64,000 nt of DNA from CAVROP01 sp050008495 (GCA_050008495.1 JBEKMN010000005.1:19944-83943), one strand, 5' to 3'. Counted from the first letter of the stretch, positions 34,805 to 44,220 are shown. Notes: generated by a model not told the origin, from the letters alone. Translations and numbers: made by a program.

Positions 34805-34993
34805 CAGCGAACCTCGTCGGCGGCAAGGCCTTCGCGGAGCGAGGCGAGGAGAGATGTTAAGCTGGACGGAGCAGGTTTTCAACAGACAGAATGTCCCTGA
34901 CCGTGGTCCGTGGTCCGAGGTCCGTCGTCCGTTGTCGCACCTGGGTCAAATTGTCCTTCTTCCTCTGCCTTCCGCCTTCTTGCTCCGAGCGTC

Positions 34994-35761
34994 TCACTTC
35001 CCTATCGCCCGCGCGATGGCCGCCTCCGCCACCGGCGCCATGAGCGCGTACCCGCGGTCGTTGGGATGCAAGCCATCCTCCGAATAGCCTTCCTTCAGCA
35101 TGCCCTTATCATCGACGAGCACCGAATAATAATCCGCAACCTGCGCCTTTCGTCCCGTGGCGTAGCCGCGCAGCCAGTCGTTGAGTTTGAGAATGTCGGA
35201 AGGCGGCCTGCGCTCTGTCTGCTTGTGTGAAGTGTAGTCGCTAACCGGAGTCATCAGGCAGAGGATTACCTTGACCTGATGCCTCTCGGCCAGGTCGCAC
35301 ATGGCTCGGAAATTGTCTTCAATCATTTCCGCGGTTTGTGGGCCAGTGTTGCGGGCGATATCGTTGGTCCCCGCCAGGATAATCACTGCCGCAGGGTGCA
35401 GTTTGAGCACGTCAGGGTAAAACCGCACTAACATCTGGGGAGTGGTTTGCCCGCTGATGCCGCGATTCACGTAGGACTTGCCGGGAAAATACTGCGCCAG
35501 TTTCCAACCGTCGGTGATCGAGTCACCGAGGAAGACCACGCGCCCCTGCTGCTCGGGTTGCGCTTGAAGCTCCGCATCGTCGTCGTGGTAGCGGCCCAAC
35601 TGGTTCCAGTCCTGTAACTGGTCGGCGAAGTTTTGCGCGGCGAATTGCAGGCAGCAATTGGCCTTGGGCGGCTTGAAGTCAGTAGCCAGTTGAGCCATTG
35701 CGGCCGAAGGGAGCAAAAGCCCTGCCAGCAATGAATACATCAGCCATGAAGTGCGTTTCAT
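34994..35761 (-). CDS. Exported SGNH/GDSL-family hydrolase
   Basis: A 255-residue secreted esterase/lipase-like protein. GGAGGAG stands 5 nt before the ATG at 35761 and a signal peptide ends near AMAQ. SGNH blocks are all present: Ser81 in FLGDSITDG, Gly in GISGQTT, Asn133 in GTNDIARN, and the Asp229-His232 pair in EDGLHPND. Related enzymes deacetylate sugars or act on acyl esters. It is followed by a DUF1080 gene upstream in sequence, which also suggests carbohydrate work. Confidence 0.88.
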   Translation of the reverse strand: MKRTSWLMYSLLAGLLLPSAAMAQLATDFKPPKANCCLQFAAQNFADQLQDWNQLGRYHDDDAELQAQPEQQGRVVFLGDSITDGWKLAQYFPGKSYVNRGISGQTTPQMLVRFYPDVLKLHPAAVIILAGTNDIARNTGPQTAEMIEDNFRAMCDLAERHQVKVILCLMTPVSDYTSHKQTERRPPSDILKLNDWLRGYATGRKAQVADYYSVLVDDKGMLKEGYSEDGLHPNDRGYALMAPVAEAAIARAIGK

Positions 35762-35785
35762 ATTCTCCTCCAACTACTGGACGTC

Positions 35786-35855
35786 GCCCTCTCCCCAGGG
35801 GAGAGGGTGGCTTGGGACGGCGCTTTCACCAGCCGTCACAAGCCGGGTGAGGGGT
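35786..35855. repeat. GCCCTCTCCC...GGGTGAGGGGT element
   Basis: Second copy of the element at 2924-2994, with the same ends and a GGCG...TTTCACCAGCCG middle. It lies in the 150-bp gap between the DUF1080 and GDSL genes. Confidence 0.75.
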
Positions 35856-35911
35856 TACTTCCGTGCCACGTACAGTAGGGTCTTGGTTTCTGCCGCTCCG
35901 TTCGTACCAGC

Positions 35912-36568
35912 TCAGGGTAAGAGCTTATACCGGATATTGCGGAATTCGATTCGAAATCCCTCGGCTTCAAGGCCCAGGTAGCCTTTGGGCACCTCAGGAG
36001 CCGTAAACTCGGCGCTCATCTCGCCGTTGACGGACAAAGTGATATTCGGCCCTTGGCAGCGAACCTCGTAAGTGTTCCATTCGCCGGGCGGCTTGATGTG
36101 GTTCACCGCCGGCTTGGGGCTGAACTTCATCTCAGAGAGTTTGCCGTCGATCAGAGTCTGCCCGAAAATGTACCCGTCGTTCCCTGCCCCCACCTGCGCC
36201 TGGTGCCAGACGCGCCCGTCGGCGTCGTTCCGGACGAAGACCCCGCTGTTATACCCTTTGAGCCCTTCCCGCTTGGTGAAGCGCCATTCGACGTGAAGAA
36301 TAAGGTCGCCAAGCTCGCGATTGTAGCGCAGCCATTCGTGGCCGTGATTGCCCTCGCAGATGACCACCCGGCGGGGCACGTCGACACTCCACTGCGAGAC
36401 AGGATCCAAGGCTTTGTCCGGAGGGATGGCAACGCGCGTCCAGTTGGCAAAGGGGGCGTCAGGCAATATGTCCACCCAGCCGGGTGAACCGGATAAGGGG
36501 ACATCTTGCCCCAAGACTGAAGTTGAAACCAGCAGCATCAAAACCACTGACAGAATTGTTAACCTCAT
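35912..36568 (-). CDS. Exported DUF1080 (3-keto-disaccharide hydrolase-like) protein
   Basis: A 218-residue protein with signal peptide MRLTILSVVLMLLVSTSVLGQ. The single domain is a concanavalin-like beta sandwich of the DUF1080 type: LHVEWRFTKREGLKGYNSGVFVR, PPGEWNTYEVRCQGPNITLSVNG and KGYLGLEAEGFRIEFRNIRYK are the usual motifs. Some members hydrolyse 3-keto-glucosides; activity here is not shown. Confidence 0.87.
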   Translation of the reverse strand: MRLTILSVVLMLLVSTSVLGQDVPLSGSPGWVDILPDAPFANWTRVAIPPDKALDPVSQWSVDVPRRVVICEGNHGHEWLRYNRELGDLILHVEWRFTKREGLKGYNSGVFVRNDADGRVWHQAQVGAGNDGYIFGQTLIDGKLSEMKFSPKPAVNHIKPPGEWNTYEVRCQGPNITLSVNGEMSAEFTAPEVPKGYLGLEAEGFRIEFRNIRYKLLP

Positions 36569-37427
36569 CGCCGCACCTCCCAGGATTCGCCGTTCTTGTG
36601 CGTTAGTTTGCAGCTTTCGTCCTCAAAACTGTGTTCCTTTTGGGTTCGATTTTCAATACAAATAACAGCCGGGTCGTTTGTTTTCATAGACATTCTCGCT
36701 TTGTTCCGTCGAATTCGAGTCAAGCAGTCGAGAGTTGAGAGTCGAAGAGTGACAAACCGTCGGCATCCTACCGCCTGAATTGCTGGTTCGGCTTCACGAC
36801 TCCTTAACCCTTCGTCTTCTTGACCCTGTCCTTTGTTTTCATAGACATTCCCGGATCGTTCGTTGAAAAATGCGTAAGCACGGCTTCGCCCCGAGGCGCA
36901 AAGCACGCGACGTCCCACCACCCCTACCCCCTCCTCGTCCGAGGAGGGGAGTTCGCGGTTCCCCTCCTTGGATAAGGAGGGGCAGGGTGGTGGGGTCTTT
37001 TGGTCCGGTCCTTTGTTTTCATAGACATTCCCGGATCGTTCGTTGAAATTCAGAATCGCAATCACGCACCTGGGAGATCCGCGGCACTCGTATTCCCCAC
37101 CCTGTCGGCCCCACGGACGCGAAGTCGGCCCCACCAAGCGACGAAATGGCCCACCCCAGCAGCACCCAACAATTGTAGCCTATGATCTTGATTTGTCAAG
37201 AGACAAGAAGTCCGAAAGCCACTGTGTGTGGTGCGGGCGTCTCGCCCGCTCTGGCGGGAGCGTCCCGCTCCCGGACGCGGGCACAGCCTGTCCTGAGAGC
37301 AGCGACGAAATGCCCGCGCGACGGCGGGCGGGACGCCCGCACCACAACGGCTGTCCTCCACGGCTTGACGGCTCCTGAATTTTTTGGTAGACAATCTACT
37401 CCCTGATGTGGTAGATTACCTTCCACT
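36569..37427. repeat. Repeat-filled region before the PadR gene
   Basis: No credible gene in 859 bp. Three copies of TTTGTTTTCATAGACATTC (near 36677, 36832 and 37012) match, inverted, the end of the 140-bp array at 4.3-4.6 kb. Between them, 36914-36995 is an imperfect hairpin with arms CCCACCACCC and GGGTGGTGGGG. From 37228 to 37345 is a larger element with inverted ends GTGGTGCGGGCGT and ACGCCCGCACCAC, also found at 55932-56059. Confidence 0.8.
37387..37419 (+). promoter_or_regulatory. Candidate PadR operator and promoter
   Basis: GTAGA-CAA-TCTAC is a perfect 5-bp-arm palindrome at 37387-37399, and a half site GTAGATTAC follows at 37411. A TTGACG -35-like element lies 17 bp before TAGACA, which would be the -10 and overlap the palindrome. 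PadR genes commonly control themselves through such sites. Confidence 0.45.
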
Positions 37428-37784
37428 ATGACCAGGCAATCTTCGGAAGATCGGCTTGAACTTGTTTACGGCTCGCTCGACATGCTCATTCTGCGCACCT
37501 TGCAGTGGGGTCCAACCCATGGACACGGAATCGCCAAATCCATTGAGCGCATGTCGGAAGAGAGCCTCAAAGTGGAACACGGCTCGCTCTACCCTGCCCT
37601 TCAACGCCTTCAGCAGGAAGGCTGGATCACGGCCGAGTGGGGCGTCTCCAAAAACAATCAGCGGGCGAAGTATTACCACTTGACCACCGCAGGCCGGCGC
37701 CAATTGGTGGCCGAGACGTCGCGCTGGGAACGTTATGTGAGAGCCATCACCGGCGTTCTGCGGCCCGCTGACACAGGTGGTTAG
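37428..37784 (+). CDS. PadR-family transcriptional regulator
   Basis: A 118-residue winged-helix regulator. LELVYGSLDMLILRTLQWGPTHGHGIAKSIE and HGSLYPALQRLQQEGWITAEWG are the PadR DNA-binding motifs, and KYYHLTTAGRRQL closes the domain. PadR repressors are dimers that let go of DNA on binding small molecules. It directly precedes the first ADOP permease on the same strand, the arrangement usual for ADOP loci. It has no strong ribosome site, so its message may have a very short leader. Confidence 0.93.
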   Translation: MTRQSSEDRLELVYGSLDMLILRTLQWGPTHGHGIAKSIERMSEESLKVEHGSLYPALQRLQQEGWITAEWGVSKNNQRAKYYHLTTAGRRQLVAETSRWERYVRAITGVLRPADTGG

Positions 37785-37881
37785 TAGTCAGTCTTCAGTT
37801 GTCAGTTGTCAGTAAGAACGGCACTGGAATTGACTGATGACTGAAAACTGACGACCAAGAACTGCGGACTGAGAACTGAGC
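37785..37881. repeat. TCAGTTGTCAGT/ACTGATGACTGA spacer repeat 1
   Basis: Forward TCAGTTGTCAGTTGTCAGT is followed by inverted ACTGATGACTGAAAACTGA, giving a hairpin before ADOP 1. The same type precedes ADOP 3 (about 44278-44410) and ADOP 5 (50036-50134). Confidence 0.75.
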
Positions 37882-40587
37882 ATGAACTGGCGGCGCGAAC
37901 CTTCCAAACTCGGTGCGCTATTCCGCCGGCGGAAGCCGGTGGATGATCTCGAGGAAGAAATTCGCGCGCACCTGGAAATGGAAGAACGGGAGAACCTGGA
38001 AGCCGGCATGCCGCCTGAGGAGGCTCACTATGCGGCGCTGCGCCGATTCGGCAACGTGACCTTGACCCAGGAGAGGAGCAGGGAAATGTGGGGATGGGAA
38101 TCCTTCGAGACGCTCTGGCAAGACATTCGTTATGGCCTGCGTATCTTGGCCAAGAACCGAGGCTTCACGGCGGTGGCGGTTCTGACGCTGGCCATTGGCA
38201 TCGGGGCCAACACGGCGATCTTTAGCCTGATCAACGCGGTGATGCTGCGGATGCTTCCGGTTCAAAGGCCGAACGAGCTGCGGCTGGTAGGCATGGTGGA
38301 TCCGCACTCGGACGGCGATGGCGATACTTCCTTTACGAATCCGCTCTGGGAACAAGTGCGCGACCGGCAGGATGTTTTTTCCGGAGTCTTGGCTTGGAGC
38401 GGAAGTCGCTTCGACTTGGCGCAGGGCGGAGCCGTTCACTACGCCAACGGGATGTGGGTGAGCGGGGACTTCTTCAAGACCCTGGAACTTCGCCCCGCCG
38501 CCGGCCGCCTGATCACAACCTCCGACGACCAGCGCGGATGCTCCGGCGCGGCGGTGCTGAGCTACGGCTTTTGGCAGGAGCATTACGGCGGAGCCCCGAG
38601 CGCCATAGGCAGCACCCTTTCGCTCAACGACCATCCGTTTGAGGTCGTCGGCGTCGCGCCGCCCGGTTTCTACGGAATGGAGGTTGGCCGCAACTTCGAT
38701 GTGGCGATTCCGATCTGCGCCGCTACGCTGTTCGACGGCAAAAAAACCAGGCTCGACCAGCGCTCTTATTGGTGGCTCCGCGTGGCAGGACGCGTCAAGC
38801 CTGGGGTGAGCCTAAGCAAGCTGGCGGCGCGGTTGGGAGTCCTATCTCCCCAAATCTTTACTGCCGCTCTGCCGCAGGACTGGGATTCGAACGGACAGAA
38901 AAGTTTCCTGCGACAGGTATTGGTAACGACTCCGGCCGCCACCGGAACTTCCGAACTGCGGGGGCAGTTTGACCGGCCGCTCCAAATGCTGATGGGTGTG
39001 GTCGGACTCGTGCTGCTGATCGCCTGCGCGAACATCGCCAGCCTGATGCTGGCGCGCGCGGCCGCCCGGCAGAAGGATCTCGCCATGCGCCAGGCTCTAG
39101 GCGCCAGCCGCTTGCGGCTGATTCGCCAATTGCTCACCGAGTGTGTCCTGCTTTCCTCGGCCGGAGCGCTGGTGGGGATTCTCCTCGCGCGCTGGGGCAC
39201 CGCCCTGTTGGTCCGCTACATCTCGACCGCCGATAACGCGGTGTTCCTGGACCTGTCGCTCGACCGGCGCGTTCTTGGATTCACGTTGGCGATTGCCATT
39301 TTCACCAGCGTGCTGTTCGGCCTGTTGCCGGAGCTCCGCGCCACCCGGGTATCTCTGGCGTTGGCCATGAAGGGCGGCCAGGCAGTCGAGATCGACCGGC
39401 GGGCCCGCTTTCGCAACCGGCATTGGATCGTGGCTTCACAAGTGGCGCTCTCGCTCGTTTTATTGGTGGCTGCAGGCTTGTTTCTGCGCAGCTTCTGGAA
39501 GCTAGCCACCCTCGATATCGGGTTTGATCGCAACAACGTCCTGGTGGTGGGCGCTAACCTCGAGACCGCGAAGGTACCGGGAGACCAGCAACTCTCGATT
39601 TGCGAAGCCATCGAGAGCAGGCTCCGCGCTCTGCCCGGGGTCGTCTCTGTTGGGCGGTCATGGACGACGCCGGTCAGCGGATCGGGGTGGAACGGTTGGA
39701 TCGAGACCGAGTGGTCAAAGGGTCTCACAGGCCGCAATTCCTTAGCTTGGTTTAATTTCGTCTCGCCAGGGTATCTCGGGACGCTGCGCATGACTCTCCT
39801 GGCGGGTCGCAACTTCAACGACCGTGACACCAAAACCGCGCCTGCGGTGGTGATCGTTAACCAGACCCTCGCGCAGCGCTTCTTCCCCAATCTGAATCCG
39901 ATCGGCAGGACATTCCGAATCGTTGAGTACGGGAAGCCCGGTCCGCCCATCGAGGTCGTCGGGGTCGTCAGGGACTCCAAATACCAGACTCTCCGCGAGA
40001 AAACTCATCCTACCGCATTCTTTCAGGTCACTAAGATACCAGGAGATGGCGAGGCGGAGACGTTCGAGTTGCGAACGGGCGTACGTCCTTCGGGGCTGGT
40101 CTCGGAGGTTCAGGCCGCCGTGGCCGGCGTGAATAAAGAGATTCCGCTCGAGTTTCACACCCTGTCCGAGCAGGTGAACGACTCGATGGTCCAGGAGCGC
40201 ATGCTCGCGCTGCTTTCCGGATTCTTTGGAACCTTGGCGCTGCTGCTGGCAATGATCGGTCTTTACGGCACGCTCAGCTATTTGGTGGCGCAGAGGCAGA
40301 CCGAATTCGGCATCCGCATGGCCTTGGGGGCGGAGCGGGGATCGATTCTGCGGCTGGTCATGCGCAGTGTCATTTCCGTCCTCGCCGTGGGCGTCGTGGC
40401 AGGCGTCGGAATTTCGCTAGCGGCCACGCGAGTACTTCAGCAATTGTTGTTCGGGCTCGGGCCACACGACGTTGTGACCATGATCGCGGCGGTCGCGGTG
40501 CTGTCGGTCGTCGCACTGATCGCCGGATACCTCCCTGCTCGCCGGGCGATGAAGGTCGATCCCATGGTGGCGCTGCGGAACGAATGA
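37882..40587 (+). CDS. ADOP-type ABC permease 1 (FtsX/MacB-like)
   Basis: A 901-residue orphan permease. Residues 14-50 are the ADOP N-terminal segment (RRKPVDDLEEEIRAHLEMEERENLEAG), followed by the first helix in NRGFTAVAVLTLAIGIGANTAIFS at about 91-114. A MacB-type periplasmic domain and an FtsX domain with LMGVVGLVLLIACANIASLMLARAAARQKD follow. The second FtsX domain ends in RRAMKVDPMVALRNE. No ATPase gene is near, as is normal for ADOP. Substrate and partner ATPase are unknown. The PadR gene is 97 bp upstream. Confidence 0.9.
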   Translation: MNWRREPSKLGALFRRRKPVDDLEEEIRAHLEMEERENLEAGMPPEEAHYAALRRFGNVTLTQERSREMWGWESFETLWQDIRYGLRILAKNRGFTAVAVLTLAIGIGANTAIFSLINAVMLRMLPVQRPNELRLVGMVDPHSDGDGDTSFTNPLWEQVRDRQDVFSGVLAWSGSRFDLAQGGAVHYANGMWVSGDFFKTLELRPAAGRLITTSDDQRGCSGAAVLSYGFWQEHYGGAPSAIGSTLSLNDHPFEVVGVAPPGFYGMEVGRNFDVAIPICAATLFDGKKTRLDQRSYWWLRVAGRVKPGVSLSKLAARLGVLSPQIFTAALPQDWDSNGQKSFLRQVLVTTPAATGTSELRGQFDRPLQMLMGVVGLVLLIACANIASLMLARAAARQKDLAMRQALGASRLRLIRQLLTECVLLSSAGALVGILLARWGTALLVRYISTADNAVFLDLSLDRRVLGFTLAIAIFTSVLFGLLPELRATRVSLALAMKGGQAVEIDRRARFRNRHWIVASQVALSLVLLVAAGLFLRSFWKLATLDIGFDRNNVLVVGANLETAKVPGDQQLSICEAIESRLRALPGVVSVGRSWTTPVSGSGWNGWIETEWSKGLTGRNSLAWFNFVSPGYLGTLRMTLLAGRNFNDRDTKTAPAVVIVNQTLAQRFFPNLNPIGRTFRIVEYGKPGPPIEVVGVVRDSKYQTLREKTHPTAFFQVTKIPGDGEAETFELRTGVRPSGLVSEVQAAVAGVNKEIPLEFHTLSEQVNDSMVQERMLALLSGFFGTLALLLAMIGLYGTLSYLVAQRQTEFGIRMALGAERGSILRLVMRSVISVLAVGVVAGVGISLAATRVLQQLLFGLGPHDVVTMIAAVAVLSVVALIAGYLPARRAMKVDPMVALRNE

Positions 40588-40852
40588 TTGACGATTTTCG
40601 ATGGACGATTGCCGATTGGACGTCAGTCATGAGTTGTCAGTGGTCAGTTTTCAGTCGAACCGCGATGGAATTAAATGTCATTCCCGCGAAAGCGGGAATC
40701 CATTCCGAACGATTGGTGAGCCGTGGAGAATTCCCTCACCCGGCCCGACCCTGGGGTGAGGGCGTTCATCTCGTAGGGGGACGGCTTGCCGTCCCCCTGT
40801 TGCGAATGGATGGGGCAAGCGGGTAGGGCAAGCCCTATCCCTACAGAAGCGT
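40588..40852. repeat. ADOP 1-2 spacer
   Basis: Holds TCAGTTGTCAGTGG words near 40630, then from about 40768 a second leader type with the palindrome GGGGGACGGCTTGCCGTCCCC, and ends TCCCTACAGAAGCGT before the ADOP 2 ATG. The second leader type recurs before ADOP 4 at about 47250-47332. Confidence 0.7.
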
Positions 40853-43534
40853 ATGCGCTTGCGACGGGAATTTTCCAAACTCGGTGCGCTGGTTCGACGT
40901 CGAAGGCCAGCCGACGATCTCGAAGCGGAGATTCGCACGCATATCGAAATGGAAGAGCGGGAAAACCTGGAATCCGGCATGCCGCCTGACGAAGCTCACT
41001 ACGCCGCGCTGCGCCGCTTCGGCAACGTGCCCCTTGCGCAAGAAAGGAGCCGGGAAATGTGGGGATGGAGTTGGGTCGAGACGCTCTGGCAGGACCTGCG
41101 GTTCGGAGTCCGGACGCTTGCGAAGAATCGCGGCTTCACCGCCGTGGCCGTGCTGACGCTGGCGCTCGGAATCGGTGCCAACACCGCGATATTCAGCGTC
41201 GTCAATGCTGTCCTGCTGAAGTCAGCCCCATTCCCGTTCCACGATCCGGAGCGGTTGGTTTGGCTTGCGTCGGGAGACCTGCAAGACGGATTTGGCGACA
41301 ACGTTTCGCTTGCCGACTTCCTGGAGTGGAAAAGCCGGAATAACGCCTTCGATCGCATGGCCATCTTTGAAGGAGCCTGGTTCACGCTCGCGGGTGATGA
41401 ACCCCGACGCATTCACGGCGACTTCATTTCCTCGGACTGGTTGCCGACCCTCGGTGTCCAACCGATGATGGGCCGCAACTTTGAGCAGAGCGAGGAGCAC
41501 GCCGGGCGCGACGGCGAAGTAATTCTTTCAGGCGACTGCTGGCAACGCTGTTTCAACGCAGACCCGAACATTCTCGGAAAGACTCTAACTCTCAACGAGC
41601 GAAGCTACACGGTGGTTGGAATCCTGCCCGCGGCCTTCAAGTTTGAAGATCGGGAGATTTTCGCGCCGCTCGTTCCTGGCGCGGCCGTCGCCGACCACTC
41701 TGAAGGCTCGATGGTTTTTCATGCCTTTGCCCGTCTGAGGCGGGATGTTTCGTTGCAGCAAGCTAAGTCCGAGATGACGGGCATTGCCCGCCGGCTCGAG
41801 ATGGAGTTTCAGGCTACCAACAAGGGACGGCTGCTGCGGCTCGTAACCTTGAAAGAAGCTGCAACTGAGCTCCAGCCGACTCCCCGGCGCATGCTCGAGA
41901 CCCTCTGGATCATGTTTGGCGCGGTCGCGCTGGTGATGCTTGTAGCCTGCGCAAATGTTGCGGGGCTGCTTCTAGCGCGTGGGGTTTCACGCCGGAGAGA
42001 GTTCGCGGTGCGAAGCGCGCTCGGGTCGACGCGCTCCCGTGCGATCCGGCAGTTGTTCACCGAGACGGCGCTACTGTTCGCGGCGGGCGGCGCGGCCGGC
42101 GTGGCGCTTGCCTTCTGGTCGAGGGATCTGCTCGTCAAGACGATGGCCAGCTACCTCGACAATGCCGCCGTCAGCACTGACGCTCGGGTTTTCATATTCG
42201 GCCTCGCGGTGGCGCTGGCGGCCGGCCTGGTGTTCGGATTGGCGCCGGCGCGGCAGGCGGCCAACGTCAACCTTAACGATGCCCTAAAGGATTCGCCTCA
42301 AACCACGCTCGGCCTGAGCAGGACGCGTATCCATAGCTCGTTGGTGGTCGGCGAAATGGCCCTGGCGCTCGTCCTGCTCATCAGCTTTGGTTTGCTCTTT
42401 CGTAGTTTTCTGCACGTGCAGGCCGCCCCGCTCGGCTTTGATCCCGCCAATATAGTCACGATTTCCGCAGGACTTGACCAGCCTCGTTACGCAGCCTCGG
42501 CGTCGCGTATTGCCTTGGCGGATAACGTTCTTGAGAAAGCGCTGGCGCTGCCGGCGGTTGAGGCTGCGGGCGTCACAGACAGTCTCCCGCTGGAAGGCGC
42601 GGACGGAATGCGGTTCGTCATCGAAGGTCAGGCCGCGTCACAAGGGCAGGAAGCGAAGCTCAGAACTGTGGCTGTAACACCCGGGCTTTTCCGCACCTTG
42701 AAAATTCTGCTGCTGGAAGGCCGCGCGTTTAGCGAGAGCGACACTCCAGCATCGCCACCAGTGGTCGTAATCAACCAGACGATGGCCCGCCGTTTCTTCC
42801 CGGGTGAGAGCCCGCTTGGCAAACGCCTGCGGATGGAGGACTCGCCGAACGCGTGGCGCGAGATTGTTGGCGTGGTCGCGGACGTGCGCCAGCGCAACCT
42901 GGACGAAGACTCCGCTCCCATCGCGTACCGGCCCTGGAATCAGGCGCCCCAGAGCAGTCTGAGTCTGGCCGTGCGCGTGGCGTCCAAGTCTGACATGGCG
43001 GGGGTGGCGGCAAAACTGCGTCGTGAGCTTCACAGCGTGGATAAAAGCCAGGTTTGGGCGCAGCCGGAATCGATGGACCAGTTGATTTATGAATCGGAGT
43101 CCGTCTCGCTGCGCCGCCCCATCGTTCGGCTGCTGGGAGTGTTCGGCATTCTGGCGGCGATGGTGGCAGCGGTCGGGCTCTACGGCGTCATGTCGTATTC
43201 GGTCAAGCAACAAACGCGGGAGATCGGAATCCGAGTGGCGCTAGGCGCGAACCGCCATGCTGTTCTGGGGCTCGTCTTCACGCGCACTGCGCGGCTCGCC
43301 GGGCTTGGAATCGGACTGGGCATCGCAGCTTCGCTGGCTTTAACGCGCCTGCTTCCCACCGGACCGATCGTCTGGACGGGTGCGGCGATCCACCTTTACG
43401 GCGTCAGCCGCACCGACTTGTTCACCTACGCAGGCTTCTCCGCTTTGCTTGCGCTGGTCGCGATGGTTGCGAGCTACGTACCCGCGCGCCGGGCGACGAA
43501 GGTCGATCCCATGGTGGCGCTGCGGAACGAATGA
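40853..43534 (+). CDS. ADOP-type ABC permease 2
   Basis: An 893-residue paralogue. The N-terminal segment reads RRRPADDLEAEIRTHIEMEERENLESG, then FTAVAVLTLALGIGANTAIFSVVNAVLL. The middle FtsX domain has ALVMLVACANVAGLLLARGVSRRRE and the final one ends RRATKVDPMVALRNE. Its last bases and 3' flank (GATTGACGATT...CGATGGACGAT) nearly match those of ADOP 1, so the two share a duplication edge. Confidence 0.9.
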   Translation: MRLRREFSKLGALVRRRRPADDLEAEIRTHIEMEERENLESGMPPDEAHYAALRRFGNVPLAQERSREMWGWSWVETLWQDLRFGVRTLAKNRGFTAVAVLTLALGIGANTAIFSVVNAVLLKSAPFPFHDPERLVWLASGDLQDGFGDNVSLADFLEWKSRNNAFDRMAIFEGAWFTLAGDEPRRIHGDFISSDWLPTLGVQPMMGRNFEQSEEHAGRDGEVILSGDCWQRCFNADPNILGKTLTLNERSYTVVGILPAAFKFEDREIFAPLVPGAAVADHSEGSMVFHAFARLRRDVSLQQAKSEMTGIARRLEMEFQATNKGRLLRLVTLKEAATELQPTPRRMLETLWIMFGAVALVMLVACANVAGLLLARGVSRRREFAVRSALGSTRSRAIRQLFTETALLFAAGGAAGVALAFWSRDLLVKTMASYLDNAAVSTDARVFIFGLAVALAAGLVFGLAPARQAANVNLNDALKDSPQTTLGLSRTRIHSSLVVGEMALALVLLISFGLLFRSFLHVQAAPLGFDPANIVTISAGLDQPRYAASASRIALADNVLEKALALPAVEAAGVTDSLPLEGADGMRFVIEGQAASQGQEAKLRTVAVTPGLFRTLKILLLEGRAFSESDTPASPPVVVINQTMARRFFPGESPLGKRLRMEDSPNAWREIVGVVADVRQRNLDEDSAPIAYRPWNQAPQSSLSLAVRVASKSDMAGVAAKLRRELHSVDKSQVWAQPESMDQLIYESESVSLRRPIVRLLGVFGILAAMVAAVGLYGVMSYSVKQQTREIGIRVALGANRHAVLGLVFTRTARLAGLGIGLGIAASLALTRLLPTGPIVWTGAAIHLYGVSRTDLFTYAGFSALLALVAMVASYVPARRATKVDPMVALRNE

Positions 43535-43643
43535 TTGACGATTCTCGATGGACGATCGACGATTGCACGCGAAGCGAAGTTGGATAGGGCAAGAGTGAAA
43601 CAAAGGTCACTGCATGGCGATTGACAGGCGACCCTCTACGATC

Positions 43644-43964
43644 TTAGCCGACGTGGATCACTTGCCCTGGCCTAACGGAGGATATGGCTTGGCTGATTTC
43701 ATCTCGGATCGCCTCGTAGTGAGAGAGACGATTCCTAACGACATGTACGATCACGACTCCAAATCCGAGCGACGAAAGGTTGTGCTCGTGTTCAAACCCT
43801 TGGTCGATCGTCAGGAAGGCGTCGCAACGCCCGCGCAGGCGTTCCACCAAGACGTTGTCGGGAAGGCCTCCCCATCCCAACCCCAAAACGGTCAAGACGG
43901 CGTGGCTGGTTTGCAGGAGACGCTCAACGCGGGGGTTTACGCACTCATCAAGTACGATGCGCAC
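43644..43964 (-). CDS. DUF5615-type PIN-like protein, probable toxin
   Basis: A 106-residue protein opening MRIVLDECVNPRVERLL, with DAFLTIDQGFEHEHNL and a small C-terminal helix; the acidic residues Asp6, Glu7 and Asp55-type are the PIN-like catalytic set. These proteins are partners of DUF433 antitoxins in putative toxin-antitoxin pairs. It begins 4 bp after the DUF433 gene. It runs opposite to the ADOP genes on both sides. Confidence 0.82.
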   Translation of the reverse strand: MRIVLDECVNPRVERLLQTSHAVLTVLGLGWGGLPDNVLVERLRGRCDAFLTIDQGFEHEHNLSSLGFGVVIVHVVRNRLSHYEAIRDEISQAISSVRPGQVIHVG

Positions 43965-43968
43965 GGGG

Positions 43969-44220
43969 TTACCGGGAGGAGAGCGATTCGACCAACCGCT
44001 CTTGCGCCAAGGTGAGCAGGCCGGTCGCCTGTTCTCGCTTCACACTGGGGAAATCGACGAGAAAGGCGTCGAGAGTGTCGCCTTCCGCGAGGTAGTCAAG
44101 AAAGGTTTGAACCGGAACACGCGTGCCAGAAAAGCAGGGGGTGCCGTGCATGATGTCCGGATTCACTCGGACGATTTCATCGAGACTTAGTTTTTGCACT
44201 ACGCTCATCCTCCCAAGCAT
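43969..44220 (-). CDS. DUF433 protein, probable antitoxin
   Basis: An 83-residue protein with IVRVNPDIMHGTPCFSGTRVPVQTFLDYLAEGDTLDAFLVDFPSV, the DUF433 hallmark (HTH-like, VapB-type). It precedes the DUF5615 gene by 4 bp in the order expected for antitoxin then toxin. The first ATG is at 44220; an inner ATG at 44208 is directly after GGGAGG, too close for normal initiation. Confidence 0.82.
   Translation of the reverse strand: MLGRMSVVQKLSLDEIVRVNPDIMHGTPCFSGTRVPVQTFLDYLAEGDTLDAFLVDFPSVKREQATGLLTLAQERLVESLSSR

Noticed and set aside
36565..37137. 190-residue open frame upstream of the PadR gene
   Set aside because: It is built from dispersed repeats and repeats its own NERSGNVYENKG segment from them.
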